DNA from: an uncultured Lachnospiraceae bacterium
GTDB taxonomy: Bacteria > Bacillota > Clostridia > Lachnospirales > Lachnospiraceae
NCBI GenBank assembly: GCA_910587935.1
Contig: CAJUNP010000012.1
Location: forward strand, 9,660 to 70,907
Direction of reading: 5' to 3'
Length of the DNA: 61,248 nucleotides
The first letter of the stretch is position 1. The number at the start of each line of letters is the position of its first letter. The notes below the pieces were generated by a model. It did not search any database and was not told where the DNA came from. It saw nothing but the letters and a program-made list of their open reading frames with translations. The position numbers were made by a program, and so were the translations under genes. Below, piece by piece: positions 32,969-41,937 of this stretch.

Positions 32969-34621
32969 CTAACGTAACCTTATTATAACTCCCTCCCCCC
33001 ACTCCATCAAAAGGGCCGCCGCTCCCGTAACAATCGGCGTTGCAAAAGAGGTTCCCGTCACCGCCGTGTATCCGCCGTATAGATCCGGCGCCAGTATATC
33101 TACGCCGGGTGCCACAAGATCCGGCTTTACCACACCTTCTTCCACGACTCCCGTGTTTCTTCTCTCCAAGACATACCCCCGCCCGGAAAAATCCGCATAA
33201 GCATTATAGACACTGTTGTACGCGCCGACTGTGATGACTTTGCGAGATGTGGACGGGATCGTCAGCGTCACCTCCGGCGTGGGAAAATAAAAACCTGTTC
33301 CCCGGTTTCTGACAACGGCGCTGGGCAGATACATGTAAAAGTTCCCCACCACAATTTCCTCCGGAATAATCTCAAACCGCCATACCCCCGAGTTCAAATA
33401 CATCTCCTGCGGTATCATGTCAAAATAAATTTCCTGGGCCGCCGAATAAGGCCTCGGTTCCCCCACATATAAAAGCAGCCTTGTCTGCTCCAACACTACT
33501 TCCTCTTTTCCCAGACTTTCCACCGGCACTTCATACCGCCTGCCTGCCGGAGAATACACAACTACCCGGAAGCGGTCCACGTAATTCTTCCACAGCTGTA
33601 CATTTAAGGCCGTTTCATAGGAAGCTACCGCCAATTCTACGTTCTGGCTTTCCCCCCGGTTTCTTACACTCCCGGCCAGATGTCCGGCGGATGCTCCTTC
33701 GTTGCCGCTCCCGACGCAAATTACATTTCGGCCGATTTCACTGATATTGTCAATATAACGTTCCAGCAGGGAATTTCCGTCATGGGCTCCGTAAGTGTTG
33801 CCAAAGCTTAAATTTACCGCCGCCGGCCGGTGCAGGGCCGCCGCTTTTTGAACCACGTAGTACAAGCCCCGCATCAGTTCCGTGGTTCTCGGAAAGGAAC
33901 GCTCGCCGGGCACCCCCAGCTTTACGATAATCAGATCGCTTCCCGGCGCTACTCCCGTATAAGCGCCGTCAGCAGCCGAGGCTCCTGCCGCAATTCCCGC
34001 CACCGCAGTTCCGTGCCCGGAACTGTCAATGCTTGGCACCTGACGGAAGGCCTCGGCTTCCGTTTCCTGCGCCAAAGCCCTGTCAATCTGTTCCTTTGTA
34101 AACTCCACCCCCACTGCAAACCCTGCAGGACTGAAAAAACCTCTCTCCGCATCCGGCGTCAGAGTCTGATCCCACAGAAAAAGAATCCTGCTGCTTCCGT
34201 CCGCATTACGGAAAACAGGATTCTTATAATCGATCCCGGAATCCAGCACAGCTATCAGACACCCGGTCCCGGTTAAATACGGAGGCCTTAATGTTACCTG
34301 GGGAATACAGGAAACATTTTTTGCCTCGGTAATTTCAAAAAATAAACGTTTCGGTTTCTCTATATACTCTATTTCTTCCAGATCCGCCAGGGAAGCGACC
34401 AAGGCCTGGGGAACCGTCAGAATGGCATATCCCAGAATCAGTTCTTCCACAACAATTCCCGACTGCATCAGACGGTCCAGACTCCCGTTATATTTAACGA
34501 TCACTTCCCATGAATTACTTTCCTCCACGTACCCTACGTTCAGGTTTAATGACTTTTCTCTTTCCTCCTGCGGCGTCTCCAGCGCCAGATTTAAAAGATT
34601 TTCCATTTTCGGATTACTCAT
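32969..34621 (-). pseudogene. Subtilisin-like (S8) Csp-type serine protease, C-terminus replaced by the element
   Basis: The catalytic triad is present: Asp in IAVLDSGIDYKN near residue 127, His in SSGHGTAVAGIAAG near 201, and Ser in TGTSFATPIVTGAAALL near 523. The large insert between His and Ser is typical of Csp-like Clostridia S8 proteases, as is the N-terminal pro-like region. There is no signal peptide. The last nine residues after LLMEWG are foreign, and several tens of C-terminal residues are missing compared with the usual family length. The catalytic core is intact, so some activity may remain. ATG at 34621 was chosen (AGAGGA upstream); it starts 12 bases after the sensor gene stop, so both are one operon. 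Confidence 0.75.
32993..33001. other. Inferred element/chromosome junction (attachment site region)
   Basis: The S8 protease frame follows its family through GTSFATPIVTGAAALLMEWG, and then changes to EGVIIRLR and stops. In Clostridia relatives the text after MEWG is expected to continue (IV-x-GN-like) for several tens of residues. The change marks the crossover near 32,995-33,000. The core shared with the left end cannot be read because that end is outside the window. Confidence 0.6.
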
Positions 34622-34633
34622 CAAACATCCTCT

Positions 34634-37600
34634 TTAAACAGTCTGACTTTGTAATATATATGCACGAAGTTCCTCTTTCAATTCTATAAAAACATGCGCA
34701 ATTTCCGGTTCAAAATGGCTTCCCGCATAGCTTTTGATTTTGGAAATCCCTTCCTCCACCGACATCGCCTCTTTATATACGCGTTTGGAAGTCAGCGCAT
34801 CGAACACATCCGCTACCGCCATAATTCTCGCCGCCAGAGGGATTTCCTTTTCTTTTTTCCCGTAAGGATATCCCTGTCCGTCCCACTGTTCATGGTGATA
34901 CACCGCAACATCCTTTGCCATCTGCACAAGATAGGGGTCTGCATCCGCTCCCAGAATATCGTCGATAATTTCTCCGCCCATCACGGTATGGCTTTTCATA
35001 ATCTCAAATTCGGCCTTGGTAAACTGCTCCGGTTTATTCAGTATCACATCCGAAATTTTGATTTTTCCTACATCATGAAGAGGCGCTACCTTCGCAAAAG
35101 TCTGTACGAAATGCTCCGTAATCACTTCCGGATACATACCTCTGCGCCGCATTTCCGATGCAAGCAGTTTCGCATAATCTCTCGTATGTTTTACATGCCT
35201 GCCCGTATTGCCGTCTCTGCTTTCAATCAAAACTGCCATACTTTCGATTACTCCCCACTGCATGGCGTTCATTTTCCGGGACTGCTCCCGAATCTCCGCA
35301 GTCTGCTCTTTTACCTGCTTTTCCAGCTCCGCATGCATCATTTCCAATTCTTTCCGGCGCCGCATCATTTGGCGCAGGCTGTAAAACACCCACGATCCAA
35401 AGGAAATCGTCCAGATTAATACAAAAAGCAGGTACACTCTGAAGTACGCCTTCTCCCACATCTGCGCCTGTTTCACAATGGTATAGGCGGAATCCTGAAG
35501 AATCATCTCTTCGTTGTCGTCATAAATCTGAATATGAAGCGTGTACGTTCCGTGAGGTACATTCGTATAGGTTAATGTGTCAAGCATACTCTGCCGCACA
35601 ATGGAAGGATTCGAATCCAGTCCCTCCACATAAGCGCAGACCTTTAAATCATTCAGCATATAATTGCAGACAGAAGGCACGATGGAAATTCTATCCGCTT
35701 CGGAACCGACCCGATAAACGCCGTCCTCAAAGGGCACCTCCGCCCCGTCAGCCGTAAACGAACCAATCTGAATCTTATATGACCCCGTAAAAGAATTCTC
35801 CGCTGACAAATGTATTTTTTCCACGCCCCTGTTGGTTGGGATATACAGAAAATCCTCCTCGTCAATATAAACCCACGCATTTGCCGTAATGGAATTCAGC
35901 AAACCATTATTGGTATCATAAAGACGGTATTTGATTTCCTCCTCGTTTAACAGATTCTCAACATCCGCTACAAAAATCCCCCGGCTTGATAAGATCCATG
36001 CCTGACTGTCGTGAATCTGAATATCGTAATTATTGAAATAAGGAAACTGTCCGATTCTTTGAACCATGCCGTCATGCATATAACTCAGGGAATTACTGGT
36101 TACCACAAACCAACCGTCCTTCCATGGCGTCATACGCAGAATAATCAGAGAGCTTAATCCCTGCTCTTCCGTCAAAACTTCTTCCAATAAACCATCCCGG
36201 ATCACGTAAATACCGGCTCCGTCGCTTCCCGCATAAACCGTTCCGTCTTCCCCCTGAGTCAGACATAAAATCTGTGTAGTGGGAAGTCCGTCCCGCTTCG
36301 TTAAAGTTCCCGTAACCTCTCCGTTTTTAATAAACGTAAGCCCCTCGCTGCTTCCCGCCGCCATCGTACCGTCTTTTAGTTCCAAAAGACATCGGAAACG
36401 ATCTCCCGCCGTATGATTCTCTTTCTCGGAATAAACCCGGACGGTTCCGTCCGGCTCAAGGCACAACAGTCCTTCTCCTCCGTAACAGCATATCCAAAAT
36501 CTGTTTTTCGAATCTTTTTTCAGACACCTCACTCTTGTGTCACCGATCCGTTTCGTCAGTTCATTTTCAACCGTCTCATACGTAACCGGATCAATTACAT
36601 CAAGCCCCTGATCCGTTCCGCAATATAGTTTTCCCTGATACTCCGCAGCCGCGTTCACCACAACTTCGCTTAGTCCTGCATTCTCGTAAACATTGGAAAA
36701 AGCGTTTTTGCAAAGCCGCATCACGCCGAATCTGGAAGAGGCAAACCAGTAATTGCCTTCATAGTCCTGAATCATTCCCTCCAAAGAACTGTTAAAACCT
36801 GTATAATTTAATATAACCACCTGATCCTCATCATTCAGATACCCCAGCCCGCTGTCTCCGCAAAGCCAGATAACACCGTTATTATCGCGGCGTATCTGGG
36901 TTATATTAGATATGGACTTACTGGATATGACCCGGACAACTTCCAGATTCCGGTTTTTGTATTTCATCTGCAGTAAAACCCCGTCCGTAGTTCCCACATA
37001 AAAACAATCTCCGGCGGCGTACACCGTATAATATACCACCGCTTCACTGTCTCCACTCTGCCTGTAAAGCACTTTACCCTGTTTCATAATAAAGAGCATG
37101 CCCGTGTTATCCACCCCTGCCACCATGCCGCCCTCACTCACGGTAAGGCAGGTTACGCAGTTTAAACCTTCCTGATATACGGTAATGTTAAAGTCTTTAT
37201 CAATTCTGACAAGCTCCTCCGTGGTTCCTGCATACACCTGGCCATTCCCGTCCGCCAGTAACGTGCGGATAGAATTAGCCGGCAGTCCGTCTTCCTTCGT
37301 AATAAAGGAAAATCTGCCATTATCATAAACGGCAATGCCCCTGTCGTTAGTGCCGATCCACAGACGGCCGATTTCATCCGTAATCATCGCCGTCACATTA
37401 GACAAACCGCCCTCCGTAATATATTCGAACCGGGTTCCGTCAAAACGGCTTAACCCCGCATAACCTCCGATCCAGATATATCCATCCTCTGTTTCCGCTA
37501 TAGCATTGGCTTCCGAAGAAGGCAGACCGTTTGCATTATTGTAAATCGTTTTCACATAATCCTGAAATTTTATGCAGGGTTCTTCTTCTCCGGCCGAAAC

Positions 37601-38212
37601 TGTCAGCGCCGTGCCAGGCATACCTGCCAAAAGCAGCGGCGCCAGCAGATAAAAAACAGCCTTCCGCTCCCGCTTACGTAAAAAGCGTATCAGTAAAAAT
37701 GCCAGAAATACGCAAAACTGCTTATCAATAATATTAATAACGCTCTCATCCGCCAGAGTACATACAAAAGAAGGAAAACCCTGAAAACGCATCATTTCGT
37801 ATAGCGCGTCTCCCCACACATTGCCTGTATATCCCTGCCTCAGCAATAAATCCAGAGGTGTAGAAGCCGCCACTGCCACCAAGCCGATGCAAAAACTAAA
37901 CATCATCGCCGGAGTCAATTCTTCCATATACCCTTTCTTTATAAAAAAACGTAAAAAAACAGCGATTAGAATACCGACTGCTATATAGGCCAAAACACTT
38001 GGATTGTTAAAACCCACCAGCACATTCACCAACACGGCGGCCGCTGTCGCCCCATAAATATTCGTATAATAAGCTGCCAGACACGTTCCCACCGTATCCA
38101 GCCAAAGGGGAAGCCGCAGCGTATCCGACGCATATCTTCCAAGTAAATTTAAGAGGGAACCCATACAAACGATAAAAACAAACCTGCCGATCTGCTTTTG
38201 TCTCAATTTCAT
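34634..38212 (-). CDS. Membrane sensor with beta-propeller repeats, Y_Y_Y and HD-GYP domains
   Basis: This 1192-residue protein has an N-terminal block of about six membrane helices (residues 1-205), a large outer region of two-component-regulator propeller repeats (AIAETEDGYIWIGGYAGLSR, IGRLWIGTNDRGI and others), a Y_Y_Y-type domain at about 815-910, a membrane helix near 930, a coiled coil, and a cytoplasmic HD-GYP domain. The HD-GYP signature is visible: HDVGKIKISD near 1044 and HHEQWDGQGYPYGKKEKEIP near 1105. It probably senses an external signal and hydrolyses cyclic di-GMP, in place of the histidine kinase usual in this architecture. It lies upstream of, and in one operon with, the S8 protease. 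Confidence 0.88.
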   Translation of the reverse strand: MKLRQKQIGRFVFIVCMGSLLNLLGRYASDTLRLPLWLDTVGTCLAAYYTNIYGATAAAVLVNVLVGFNNPSVLAYIAVGILIAVFLRFFIKKGYMEELTPAMMFSFCIGLVAVAASTPLDLLLRQGYTGNVWGDALYEMMRFQGFPSFVCTLADESVINIIDKQFCVFLAFLLIRFLRKRERKAVFYLLAPLLLAGMPGTALTVSAGEEEPCIKFQDYVKTIYNNANGLPSSEANAIAETEDGYIWIGGYAGLSRFDGTRFEYITEGGLSNVTAMITDEIGRLWIGTNDRGIAVYDNGRFSFITKEDGLPANSIRTLLADGNGQVYAGTTEELVRIDKDFNITVYQEGLNCVTCLTVSEGGMVAGVDNTGMLFIMKQGKVLYRQSGDSEAVVYYTVYAAGDCFYVGTTDGVLLQMKYKNRNLEVVRVISSKSISNITQIRRDNNGVIWLCGDSGLGYLNDEDQVVILNYTGFNSSLEGMIQDYEGNYWFASSRFGVMRLCKNAFSNVYENAGLSEVVVNAAAEYQGKLYCGTDQGLDVIDPVTYETVENELTKRIGDTRVRCLKKDSKNRFWICCYGGEGLLCLEPDGTVRVYSEKENHTAGDRFRCLLELKDGTMAAGSSEGLTFIKNGEVTGTLTKRDGLPTTQILCLTQGEDGTVYAGSDGAGIYVIRDGLLEEVLTEEQGLSSLIILRMTPWKDGWFVVTSNSLSYMHDGMVQRIGQFPYFNNYDIQIHDSQAWILSSRGIFVADVENLLNEEEIKYRLYDTNNGLLNSITANAWVYIDEEDFLYIPTNRGVEKIHLSAENSFTGSYKIQIGSFTADGAEVPFEDGVYRVGSEADRISIVPSVCNYMLNDLKVCAYVEGLDSNPSIVRQSMLDTLTYTNVPHGTYTLHIQIYDDNEEMILQDSAYTIVKQAQMWEKAYFRVYLLFVLIWTISFGSWVFYSLRQMMRRRKELEMMHAELEKQVKEQTAEIREQSRKMNAMQWGVIESMAVLIESRDGNTGRHVKHTRDYAKLLASEMRRRGMYPEVITEHFVQTFAKVAPLHDVGKIKISDVILNKPEQFTKAEFEIMKSHTVMGGEIIDDILGADADPYLVQMAKDVAVYHHEQWDGQGYPYGKKEKEIPLAARIMAVADVFDALTSKRVYKEAMSVEEGISKIKSYAGSHFEPEIAHVFIELKEELRAYILQSQTV

Positions 38213-38295
38213 TTATCTGTCTCCTTCATCCCGTTGTTCTTTTATTGTATCGGAAAAAAAGAAAGATTTCAACACTACGCGCCTGCAAAACTGCA

Positions 38296-38328
38296 CAAAA
38301 AAACAGACTCTGTATAAAACAAAGCCTG
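38296..38328 (-). terminator. Terminator after murE
   Basis: On the minus strand CAGGCTTTGT pairs with ACAGAGTCTG (two wobble pairs) around a 5-base loop, followed by TTTTTTT. It ends 11 bases past the murE stop and isolates murE from the sensor gene downstream. Confidence 0.8.
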
Positions 38329-38338
38329 TCCTCCATCC

Positions 38339-39802
38339 CTATTTACTCTTTTGAGCAAGATAATCAAGCACAACTTTCTCTTCGGAAAAATAATATTTCA
38401 CACCCCGGATATCCTGATACTCCTCATGACCCTTTCCGATCAGTGCAACGATATCTCTGGGACCGCAGTGATCCAGCAAGTACCGGATGGCTTCTTCCCT
38501 ATCCATAATTATCTTATATTCTCCCTCATGTACATTCAATCCCTCAATAATATGTTCATTAATTACCTGAGGAGATTCAAATCTGGGATTATCCGTGGTA
38601 ATCACCGTCAGATCCGCATATTTTCCCGCAATCAGCCCCATATCGTACCGGCGCTGTTTCGGCCGGTTGCCGCCTCCTCCAAAAAGACAGATCAGCCGCC
38701 CCGGATGATATTCGCTTAACATATGCAGGATACTCTCCATACTAAGCGCATTATGGGCGTAATCAATCATAAAGGTTCCCTTTTCCGGCGGAACCGGAAG
38801 CACCTGCGCCCGGCCCTTAACCGTTACCTGCAGCAGAGCTTCCGCCACAGTATCGAAAGGAATTCCAATCAGATTCGCAATAGCCATGGCAGTCAATGCA
38901 TTCTCTACGTTAAAGATTCCCGGCATACTTAAAGTTACTTTTCCTTCATAGCTTCCCTGCACCAGAAATCTGGTTCCAAGGAGTCCCTTTTCCCAGATAT
39001 TTTCAACCGCCCCGGCCTGCAGATCCGCCTGCTGCCTGACCGATATTGTAACGGGATTTTTCGCCGCTTTTGTGATCTCCTGCCAGTGATCCGCGTCTAT
39101 ATTCACCACCGCCTGCCTTGTCTGGTCAAACATCATTTTCTTACAGTTTAAATACTCTTCAAAATTCTCATGCTCCCCGGGACTGATGTGGTCGGGAGAA
39201 ATATTTAAAAACGCGCCGTAATCAAAAACAAGGCCGGCCGTTCTCTGCAGCTTGAACCCCTGCGAGGATGCTTCCATCACCACATAATCGCAGCCTGCCT
39301 GATGCATCTGTGAAAAAAGGGAATGAAGCTCGAAAGATTCCGGCGTCGTATTCTTTATCTCAATTTTTTTCCGGTCTATATATGCTCCCGTAGTTCCGAT
39401 CAGTCCTACCCGGTGTCCCGCCTGTTCCAGAATCCGTTTCATCATAAAAGAAGTGGTAGTTTTGCCTTTTGTGCCGGTCAGCCCGATCACCGTCATTTTT
39501 TCCGCCGGGTAATCAAACCATGCTGCTGATAAAAACGCCAACGCTTTTCTTGTATCTTTCACCTGAATCACAACTGCCTGCGTGGCAAACTCCGGCAAAT
39601 CCTCCACCAGCAGCGCCGCCGCTCCTTTTTCCACCGCCGCCTGCGCGTAATCGTGTCCGTCGGAATAATACCCCTTCAGGCAAACGAAAAGAGCGTTCTC
39701 CCTCACTTTCCTTGAATCATATTCAACGGAGGAGACTTCCGTTTCCACATCGCCTTCCACGCAGATACAGTCGACTTTTTCCAGCAGTCTATTCAGCTTC
39801 AT
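38339..39802 (-). CDS. murE: UDP-MurNAc-tripeptide synthetase (meso-DAP adding)
   Basis: This cytoplasmic Mur ligase has about 487 residues. The ATP loop GLTGTKGKTTTSFMMK is near residue 107-122 from the chosen start. The DNPR motif (TTDNPRFESPQV, near 402) marks specificity for meso-diaminopimelate, as opposed to the lysine type. SPDHISPGEHENFEEY is the central ligase motif. The ATG at 39802 follows GAAGGAGAG; the longer ATG at 39829 lies inside dapF and lacks a site. It overlaps dapF by 14 bases. dapF supplies the meso-DAP substrate, so these two genes act in sequence in cell wall precursor synthesis. Confidence 0.95.
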   Translation of the reverse strand: MKLNRLLEKVDCICVEGDVETEVSSVEYDSRKVRENALFVCLKGYYSDGHDYAQAAVEKGAAALLVEDLPEFATQAVVIQVKDTRKALAFLSAAWFDYPAEKMTVIGLTGTKGKTTTSFMMKRILEQAGHRVGLIGTTGAYIDRKKIEIKNTTPESFELHSLFSQMHQAGCDYVVMEASSQGFKLQRTAGLVFDYGAFLNISPDHISPGEHENFEEYLNCKKMMFDQTRQAVVNIDADHWQEITKAAKNPVTISVRQQADLQAGAVENIWEKGLLGTRFLVQGSYEGKVTLSMPGIFNVENALTAMAIANLIGIPFDTVAEALLQVTVKGRAQVLPVPPEKGTFMIDYAHNALSMESILHMLSEYHPGRLICLFGGGGNRPKQRRYDMGLIAGKYADLTVITTDNPRFESPQVINEHIIEGLNVHEGEYKIIMDREEAIRYLLDHCGPRDIVALIGKGHEEYQDIRGVKYYFSEEKVVLDYLAQKSK

Positions 39803-40640
39803 ACCAATACTCTCCTTCATATATAACATGAGAAGGTCCTGTCATATGCATATGATCCTTCTCGTCCCACTCAACATGGAGGGTGCCGCCAATTTGCTCC
39901 ACATCCACAATCCGTCCGCACTTTCCCAAAAGATGCGCCATCACCACTGCCGTACAGCATCCTGTTCCGCAGCCGATCGTTTCTCCCGTGCCCCGCTCCC
40001 ATTCCCGGATTTTAATTTTCCCGCCGGAAACCACCTGGGCAAAAGTGACGTTAGTCTTTTTCGGAAAAACAGAGGTCAGCTTTTCGATTGCCGGCCCGTA
40101 CTTTTCCACCGGAAAAGTATCCACATCTTCCAAAAACGTTACGGTATGGGGATTCCCCCAGGATAAGCTGGATACATAAAAAGTCTGGTCCAATACCCGG
40201 ACCGGCTGATCCATAAAAATTTCCTGTTCCGTAATGACCGGCACCATTTCCGGCCTTAACTCCGGCCTTCCTATATCCGCAGAGATATTTACAACCTGCC
40301 CGTCCTCTACAAACAGTTTTACATGCTGTCTGCCTCCAAGTGTTTCGATGGTAAGCTCCGTTTTATCCGTCAGTCCGTGGTAATAAACAAACTTAGACAA
40401 GCTGCGAAGCGCGTTGCCGCACATTTCTCCTTCCGTGCCGTCCGGATTAAACATCCGCATCCGGAAATCACAGACCTCCGAAGAACAGATTAATACCAGA
40501 CCGTCCGACCCGATTCCGAAATGTCTGTCCGAAACCTTCCTTGCCAGATCGTTTGGATTCCCAATCTGCTGCTCCATGGCATTCACATATACGTAATCAT
40601 TGCCGTAGGCCTGCATCTTGGTAAATTTGATTTTCCGCAT
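39789..40640 (-). CDS. dapF: Diaminopimelate epimerase
   Basis: The 283-residue enzyme turns LL-DAP into meso-DAP for the cell wall and lysine. The catalytic cysteines are in GEMCGNALRSLSKF near residue 72 and TIGCGTGCCTAVVMAH near 222. MQAYGNDYVYVN and RHFGIGSDGLVLI are family signatures. GGGAGGTTAAGG precedes the ATG. It is 11 bases downstream of the trans-sulfuration gene and overlaps murE. Confidence 0.96.
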   Translation of the reverse strand: MRKIKFTKMQAYGNDYVYVNAMEQQIGNPNDLARKVSDRHFGIGSDGLVLICSSEVCDFRMRMFNPDGTEGEMCGNALRSLSKFVYYHGLTDKTELTIETLGGRQHVKLFVEDGQVVNISADIGRPELRPEMVPVITEQEIFMDQPVRVLDQTFYVSSLSWGNPHTVTFLEDVDTFPVEKYGPAIEKLTSVFPKKTNVTFAQVVSGGKIKIREWERGTGETIGCGTGCCTAVVMAHLLGKCGRIVDVEQIGGTLHVEWDEKDHMHMTGPSHVIYEGEYWYEAE

Positions 40641-40651
40641 CCTTAACCTCC

Positions 40652-41830
40652 CTATGCCAGGGCCTGTTCCAGATCCGCGATAATATCCCGTACATCCTCA
40701 ATTCCGATGGAAATACGAATAAATCTCTCGTTAATCCCAAGCTTTTCCCGAATGTCAGGCGGAGTGGACTCATGGGTCTGGGTAAGCGGATACGTCACAA
40801 GACTTTCCGTTCCTCCGAGACTTTCCGCAAATAATATCATTTTAACATTGGATAACAGCCTCTTAGCCGTTTCCTCACTGTCCAGTTCAAAAGAAATCAT
40901 ACCGCCAAAACCCGTTGTCTGGCTTTTGGTAACATCATAGCCCGCATGGTCTTCAAAACCTGCGTAATATACCTTTTTTACACGGGGATGCCTGCGCAGC
41001 CATTCCGCCACGGCCCTGGCATTCTCGTTATGCTTCTGCATGCGTAAAGGCAGGGTTTTGATTCCCCGCAGCACAAGCCAGGAATCAAACGGAGCAAGTC
41101 CGTTTCCTCTTGATTTCATCTCACCCTGGAAATGCGCCGCCAGCTCCGGCGCGGTTACCACCGCGATTCCCGCGACCACATCGTTGTGCCCGCATAAATA
41201 TTTCGTTCCGCTATGCACTACGATATCCGCTCCCAAGGCAATGGGCTGCTGAAAATAAGGCGTTAAAAAGGTATTATCCACCACCAGAAGGGCTCCCGCT
41301 TCTTTCGCAATAGCCGAAATCTTACGGATATCCGCAACCTTCATCATGGGATTCGTGGGCGTCTCCACGAAAAACATTCTGGTTTCGGGACGTATTGCCT
41401 CTTTCACAGCCGCCAGATCCCCCATATCCACATACGTGAAGGAAGCTCCCACCTGACTGAATATTTCGTCACAGATCCGGAAGGTTCCTCCGTATATGTC
41501 ATCTGATAAAAGTACATGGTCTCCCTTTTTCAAAAGACCGAACACGCACATATTGGCAGCCTGTCCGCTGGAAAAAGCAAAGCCCTCCAGGCCGCCCTCT
41601 AAAATCGCCATAGTCCGCTCCAGCTCCTGCCTGGTAGGATTCAGCAGACGGGTATAATTGTAACCGGTAGACACGCCGAATTCCCGGTGTCTGAAGGTAG
41701 CGGTCTGAAAAATCGGAAAACTCACCGCTCCCGTCATGGGATCGCATCCCAAAGCACCATGAACCGCTTTGGAATCAAAATGCAGGTTCTCTTTTTTGTC
41801 AAAATCATCGTAGTAGCAATCGTTTATCAT
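40652..41830 (-). CDS. Trans-sulfuration PLP enzyme (cystathionine gamma-synthase/lyase type)
   Basis: This 392-residue Cys/Met-metabolism PLP enzyme has the PLP-lysine motif VHSGTKYLCGHNDVVAG near residue 200, SSGQAANMCVF for the phosphate-binding part, and the C-terminal SLGGTESLVTYPLTQTH and FIRISIGIED. It breaks or forms C-S bonds in cystathionine or homocysteine metabolism; the exact reaction cannot be read from sequence. ATG at 41830 was chosen because GGAGG lies eight bases upstream; the longer frame to 41902 has no site. The operon continues to dapF-murE. Confidence 0.88.
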   Translation of the reverse strand: MINDCYYDDFDKKENLHFDSKAVHGALGCDPMTGAVSFPIFQTATFRHREFGVSTGYNYTRLLNPTRQELERTMAILEGGLEGFAFSSGQAANMCVFGLLKKGDHVLLSDDIYGGTFRICDEIFSQVGASFTYVDMGDLAAVKEAIRPETRMFFVETPTNPMMKVADIRKISAIAKEAGALLVVDNTFLTPYFQQPIALGADIVVHSGTKYLCGHNDVVAGIAVVTAPELAAHFQGEMKSRGNGLAPFDSWLVLRGIKTLPLRMQKHNENARAVAEWLRRHPRVKKVYYAGFEDHAGYDVTKSQTTGFGGMISFELDSEETAKRLLSNVKMILFAESLGGTESLVTYPLTQTHESTPPDIREKLGINERFIRISIGIEDVRDIIADLEQALA

Positions 41831-41937
41831 ATTGAATTCCTCCGTTTCGGAGTGTGGGATATGCACTGATTCTTTCATCCTTACACTCTTTAAAGATACC
41901 ATAATTCGCGCTCTCCGTCAACGAAAGCCGACGTTTT

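Larger units (their letters stand above)
1..32997. mobile_element. Right (parA) part of an integrative conjugative element; left end outside the window
   Basis: Every supported gene in this stretch is on the minus strand and fits a conjugative element: parA/parB, a giant helicase-methylase, TOPRIM protein, ribbon-helix-helix protein, HUH relaxase, VirD4-like coupling protein, VirB2/B3/B6-like membrane proteins, a SpoVG-like protein and a Tad-like pilus operon. The right boundary is placed at about 32,995-33,000 because the S8 protease reading frame there departs from its family's C-terminal sequence and stops nine codons later. No integrase, VirB4 ATPase or peptidoglycan hydrolase is visible; in related Clostridia elements these lie beyond the PrgI-like gene, so they are expected to the left. 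The boundary is inferred from one side only; the matching attachment site is not in the window. Confidence 0.85.
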
